Assembly: GCA_018268915.1 (NCBI GenBank)
Contig: JAFDVQ010000013.1
Coordinates: 58,479-122,478, forward strand
From: Acidobacteriota bacterium
GTDB lineage: Bacteria > Acidobacteriota > Terriglobia > Terriglobales > Acidobacteriaceae
DNA length: 64,000 nt
Direction of reading: 5' to 3'
Of the stretch, positions 61,029-64,000 are shown piece by piece; positions within the stretch are counted from its first letter, which is position 1; every line of letters starts with the position of its first letter. The translations under genes and the position numbers were made by a program. The notes below the pieces were generated by a model, which had not been told where the DNA came from, did not search any database, and worked only from the letters and a program-made list of their open reading frames with translations.

Positions 61029-62072
61029 TCAGGATGCGGGCTGGTTCTCCATCGTCTTCCGATGCGCCTGCGCCATGTGCGTCTCTGCCAGCCTGTTTTT
61101 GAGCCACGCCGCAACACTTTTTTCGTCGTCGAACTCAACCGTCAGCTCGGCGGTTCGCAGATCATTCCGAAATGCATTTACCAAAGCGCCGAGTCTTACC
61201 TGGTCCTTCTCTGTTGTGATAAACGTTCCGGCACCCGCCTTCCGCGCGCTTTCGATCAATCTATCCACGTCGCTCTTCGTATAGCGATGGTGATCCGCGA
61301 ATGCCTTCTTCCACGCAAGACGCAAACCACGTGCTTCCATCCCAGCGAAAAACTGTTCCGACCGCGCAATCCCGCAGAATGCTGCAACCGGGCCGTCGAC
61401 TTGTGGAACATTCATTCGGCGGCGCACCCGCCACACCGGCCCGGTCCAACCCCACTCGCGCAGCTTCTCCTCGAATTCGCGATCGTCGGCCGGAATCGCC
61501 AGAACGCTTGCCCGCTCTAGAGACTCGAGTGGCTCGCGAAGATTCCCAGCCGGTAAAAGATGGTCGTCCCAATCCTCACGATTCAGCAGCAGCACATCGA
61601 TGTCGCGAAAAAGCTGTCGATGCTGAAATCCATCATCGAGCAGATGCACCAGAGGAGCCGGGTCGCCAGACAGCTCGCCTCCGCTCTGGATGAAATCATG
61701 ATCCGCCGACTGTCCCGCCTCGTATCGCTCTGCCGCTACCCAGACCGGCACACCAGCCTTCCGCGCGATCAAGAGCGGCTCGTCTCCAAACTGCTCGGCG
61801 CTCCCATCGCTCCTCACACGCGCAGCCTCGCGGCTCTCCCTGCCGTAACCGCGCGACAACACATCGACCCGGAATCCTTCCCTGCCCAGCAGCTGCGCCA
61901 GAGCTATCACCAGAGGAGTCTTCCCGGAACCTCCTGTCGAGAGATTGCCCACGCTGATTACCGGATACCAGAGAATCCGTACTTTCTCCCATCCATGCTC
62001 CAGCCGCATCTCGCGCAACGCCACCCCGGCCGCATACAGCGGCACGAGCGGCAGGAGGAGGGGACGCTTCAC
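61029..62072 (-). CDS. lpxK: tetraacyldisaccharide 4'-kinase LpxK
   Basis: A 347-residue inner-membrane kinase that phosphorylates the 4' position of the lipid A precursor. An N-terminal membrane helix (about 5-20) is followed by the P-loop VGNLSTGGSGKTPLVIALA (about 42-60) and LSRGYGRES. A characteristic LLDDGFQHRQLFRDIDVLLL strand follows. It overlaps waaA by 4 bp. Together with WaaA it completes the KDO-lipid A end of the pathway. Confidence 0.94.
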   Translation of the reverse strand: MKRPLLLPLVPLYAAGVALREMRLEHGWEKVRILWYPVISVGNLSTGGSGKTPLVIALAQLLGREGFRVDVLSRGYGRESREAARVRSDGSAEQFGDEPLLIARKAGVPVWVAAERYEAGQSADHDFIQSGGELSGDPAPLVHLLDDGFQHRQLFRDIDVLLLNREDWDDHLLPAGNLREPLESLERASVLAIPADDREFEEKLREWGWTGPVWRVRRRMNVPQVDGPVAAFCGIARSEQFFAGMEARGLRLAWKKAFADHHRYTKSDVDRLIESARKAGAGTFITTEKDQVRLGALVNAFRNDLRTAELTVEFDDEKSVAAWLKNRLAETHMAQAHRKTMENQPAS

Positions 62073-63397
62073 GCTCGTACCGTCCCAGCAAATGATGGCC
62101 TCTCCGACGAAGTCTCCAGGATTTCGCGGAGCGCCTCCACTGATCTCCCAGTCGCTCCAGCCTGCTCCTCGAACACCTTCCTCGCCCGCGCTCCCATCGC
62201 TCGCGCCTCATCATCGTGCGTCAACAACTCCGATAGAACTTCAGCCAGTTCCTCCCTCCCGGCGATTCGCACGGCATCATGCGCCCGCAGATCCTCAGTG
62301 ATCGCCCGGAAGTTCACATAGTGCGGCCCCATCACAATTGGCACCCCAAACTGCGCCGGCTCCAGCGGATTGTGCCCGCCGGCCTCCACGATACTGCCTC
62401 CCACAAATGCCACCGACGCCAGCGAATAAACAGACGCCAGCTCCCCGATCGAATCGAGCAACACAACCTGCCCCCCATTCAACGGCGCAGGATTCTCCAC
62501 TTTCTTCCCGTTCCACTCCGACCGCCGTATCCACTCAATCCCCGATCCCGTCAGCAATGCAGCAACCGCACCAAACCTATCAGGATGCCGCGGCGCCAGC
62601 ACCAGCCTCCTGTTCGACCCCAGCAGCTGACGCCAAGACTCAAGCAGTGCCGTCTCCTCGCCCTCCAGCGTGCTGCCCGCCACCACAAACCGCAGCCCCA
62701 CACCAACTGACCGCAGCAGCCGCGTCGCCTCAGCCTCTTTAGGCACCCGCACATCGAACTTCAAGTTGCCCGAAACCGACACTCGATCTGCCCTGCATCC
62801 CAGTGCCTTAAGTCGCTCCGAATCCAATTCACTCTGCGCCAGCACCCGGCTCAACTTCCCAAGGATCGGCTTCCACAGCGCGCGCAGCATCCTGTAGCGA
62901 GGCCAGGATCGATCTGAGATTCGGGCATTCACCACCGCCACCGGTACGCCGCGCCGAAAGCATCCATTCAATAGGTTCGGCCAGAACTCCGTCTCCGCCA
63001 GCACCAGCATTGCCGGATGCAGCACATTCAGATAAGCTCGCACTGCCCAGGGCAGATCCAGCGGGCAATAGAAAACCCTCTCCGCTCCGAACCTGTCCCT
63101 CGCCAGCATCTGCCCCGTCCGTGTCGTCGTCGAAACCAACAGCCGGTGCCCGGGAAATGCTGCCCCGATCTCTTCTGCCAGGCGGCTCACCGCCAGCACT
63201 TCACCCACAGATACGGCATGAAGCCAGATCACCGGCTTGTAGTCTTCTGCCAGCCGCTTGATCCGCTCCGGAACCCACCCCAGCCGTTCCCACAGACCCT
63301 CGCGATATTTTTGCGTCGTCGCCACTCGCCACAGCCACCACGGAGCACCCGCCGCGAGTGCCGTAAGCAGCGCCACGTTGTAGAAAAACAAAATCAT
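62069..63397 (-). CDS. waaA: 3-deoxy-D-manno-octulosonic acid transferase WaaA
   Basis: A 442-residue GT30 enzyme that attaches KDO to lipid A. It has an N-terminal membrane anchor (about 3-20), WLHAVSVGEVLAVSRLAEEI, LVLAETEFWPNLL with the catalytic Glu, RISDRSWPRYRMLR, LVLAPRHPDRF and VAFVGGSIVEAGGHNPLEPA near the C-terminus. It is first of the minus-strand lipopolysaccharide set. Whether it adds one or two KDO units cannot be read from sequence. Confidence 0.95.
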   Translation of the reverse strand: MILFFYNVALLTALAAGAPWWLWRVATTQKYREGLWERLGWVPERIKRLAEDYKPVIWLHAVSVGEVLAVSRLAEEIGAAFPGHRLLVSTTTRTGQMLARDRFGAERVFYCPLDLPWAVRAYLNVLHPAMLVLAETEFWPNLLNGCFRRGVPVAVVNARISDRSWPRYRMLRALWKPILGKLSRVLAQSELDSERLKALGCRADRVSVSGNLKFDVRVPKEAEATRLLRSVGVGLRFVVAGSTLEGEETALLESWRQLLGSNRRLVLAPRHPDRFGAVAALLTGSGIEWIRRSEWNGKKVENPAPLNGGQVVLLDSIGELASVYSLASVAFVGGSIVEAGGHNPLEPAQFGVPIVMGPHYVNFRAITEDLRAHDAVRIAGREELAEVLSELLTHDDEARAMGARARKVFEEQAGATGRSVEALREILETSSERPSFAGTVRA

Positions 63398-63498
63398 GCG
63401 ATACGGATCGTGCCTTCCCCCGGTCTAACCCTCAAATGATACAGTCGAGCTCTAGTCAAGTCTTTTGACGTAGGGTTCTCATTTTGTTGGGGAAGTTT

Positions 63499-63578
63499 GG
63501 TGTCCAGCGGAATTTTGGACACCTTACAGATTTCGAAATCGCCAGTGTTTACGCGGCGATGTCCAAATTGCTTGGACA
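63499..63578. repeat. paired TGTCCA/TGGACA dyads
   Basis: GGTGTCCA (63499-63506) pairs with TGGACACC (63516-63523). TGTCCAA (63560-63566) pairs with TTGGACA (63572-63578). Between them lies the 12-bp perfect palindrome GATTTCGAAATC. Repeated TGTCCA-type ends are known from IS21-family elements, but no transposase gene is present; a cluster of operators is the other reading. Confidence 0.5.
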
Positions 63579-63666
63579 CCCACACGTTACCACAATCTGG
63601 TCGTGAGTGCGGTCACGTTGGGTCTGTTCATCCGACACGGCTGTTTCGTGATTCTGAGGATAAGTG

Positions 63667-63705
63667 GGGCCGCGCGTGAGCGCGGCCCTGCTTTTGCTTT
63701 TGCCT
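63667..63705 (+). terminator. GC-rich hairpin with T-rich tail
   Basis: GGGCCGCGC (63667-63675) pairs with GCGCGGCCC (63680-63688) around a GTGA tetraloop, nine perfect pairs. TGCTTTTGCTTTTGC follows. It looks like a rho-independent terminator for a plus-strand transcript of unknown origin. Confidence 0.55.
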
Positions 63706-63707
63706 CT

Positions 63708-63830
63708 TATGGAGCCTGCCCCCGGATTGTTGGAGAAGCGCACATGAGTCAAGGCTTCGTTGTGTGAACCCGCAGGGCTCGGCCTTGACGCATGTGCGAG
63801 CATCGAGAGCGGCGCGGGCAGGCTCCTATA
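63708..63830. repeat. large nested stem-loop, possible ncRNA or MITE-like element
   Basis: The outer arms GGAGCCTGCCC (63711-63721) and GGGCAGGCTCC (63816-63826) are perfect inverted repeats. The inner arms CGCACATGAGTCAAGGC (63739-63755) and GCCTTGACGCATGTGCG (63782-63798) match at 16 of 17. Two 17-nt unpaired strands separate them, and the terminal loop is 26 nt. GCTTTTGCTT-type direct repeats flank the whole (about 63691-63703 and 63837-63850). Confidence 0.55.
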
Positions 63831-64000
63831 GGTTCTTGCTTTTGCTTCTGCCCGGGGGCACCGCGCGCGCTGTTGTTCTTGCGCGCGGCGATGCGGGGGC
63901 GGCGGGAGCGCGACGGATGGAGCGCAGCGACGAGCAGAGCGAGGAGCGGCCCGCCGGGGCCGCAGCGCCCCGGGCCGGGAGCCGCGCACGACACCCGCCG

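Larger units (their letters stand above)
63398..64000. other. gene-free region rich in inverted repeats
   Basis: No credible gene is seen. The first part (63440-63600) is AT-richer and holds two TGTCCA/TGGACA dyads and the palindrome GATTTCGAAATC (63529-63540). Next come a GC-rich hairpin (63667-63688) and a nested stem of about 120 nt (63708-63830). The last 140 bp are extremely GC-rich with short inverted repeats; long open frames there are composition artefacts. Confidence 0.6.

Noticed and set aside
63549..63989. Arg/Ala/Pro-rich open frame at the right end
   Set aside because: It crosses the large stem-loop and an extremely GC-rich tract where stop codons are rare; no ribosome site or motif.

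Overview
The window reads as chromosomal DNA of an acidobacterium, most likely class Terriglobia (Acidobacteriia). The main taxonomic marker is an 823-residue permease of the duplicated orphan type expanded in Acidobacteria (11245-13716). Supporting signs are high GC, a Gram-negative lipopolysaccharide operon, multihaem cytochromes, small DUF5818-like and DUF2911 proteins, and dispersed GGGTGCCCCA-headed palindromes. Genes are densely packed on both strands, with many 4-bp stop/start overlaps. No phage, CRISPR array, integrase or transposase gene was seen.

Layout. 1-4.9 kb: membrane and secreted proteins, MltG with a lipoprotein, and RuvX. 4.9-9.7 kb: a minus-strand block of two ECF sigma/anti-sigma pairs, a class I cytochrome c, a haem-binding-domain protein and a Tat-exported metallophosphoesterase. 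9.9-11 kb: a GreA-type factor and a CDP-alcohol phosphatidyltransferase. 11.2-17.4 kb: the duplicated permease, a PhyH-type dioxygenase, a degenerate receiver protein, a thioredoxin-like protein and TatA. 17.4-29.2 kb: TsaD (with a palindrome inserted in frame), a CCA-adding enzyme, an unassigned isoprenoid-synthase-like protein, a YhiN-type flavoprotein, an MBL hydrolase, an FkbM methyltransferase, MutS2 and an FmdB zinc ribbon. 29.2-36.7 kb: DUF2911, the methylcitrate genes prpB, prpC and prpD, then glpK and glpD behind a LacI-type operator candidate, and a UBP zinc-finger protein. 37-45.2 kb: ribosomal protein S1, a secreted beta-helix protein, a Tat-exported Gfo/Idh/MocA oxidoreductase, tRNA-Arg(CCG) and an RNB ribonuclease.

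45.2-52.6 kb is the most interesting block. It is a minus-strand set encoding a decahaem MtrA/DmsE-type cytochrome, an 800-residue MtrB-type outer-membrane barrel, two small monohaem cytochromes and an inner-membrane hexahaem NapC/ImcH-like cytochrome. A Crp/Fnr regulator is transcribed divergently. The 595-bp region between the regulator and the decahaem gene carries two nearly identical GTGA-N6-TCAC palindromes. Together these parts form a plausible complete quinone-to-outside electron conduit with its own regulator. No extracellular MtrC/OmcA-type cytochrome lies in the window.

52.8-63.4 kb holds an NTF2-like secreted protein, a P1 peptidase, MnmG, a DnaJ-domain membrane protein, and a minus-strand lipopolysaccharide operon (WaaA, LpxK, a family 9 glycosyltransferase, an ICMT-like methyltransferase and a DUF3108 protein). 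The last 600 bp have no convincing gene but are full of inverted repeats. These include paired TGTCCA dyads and a nested stem of about 120 nt.
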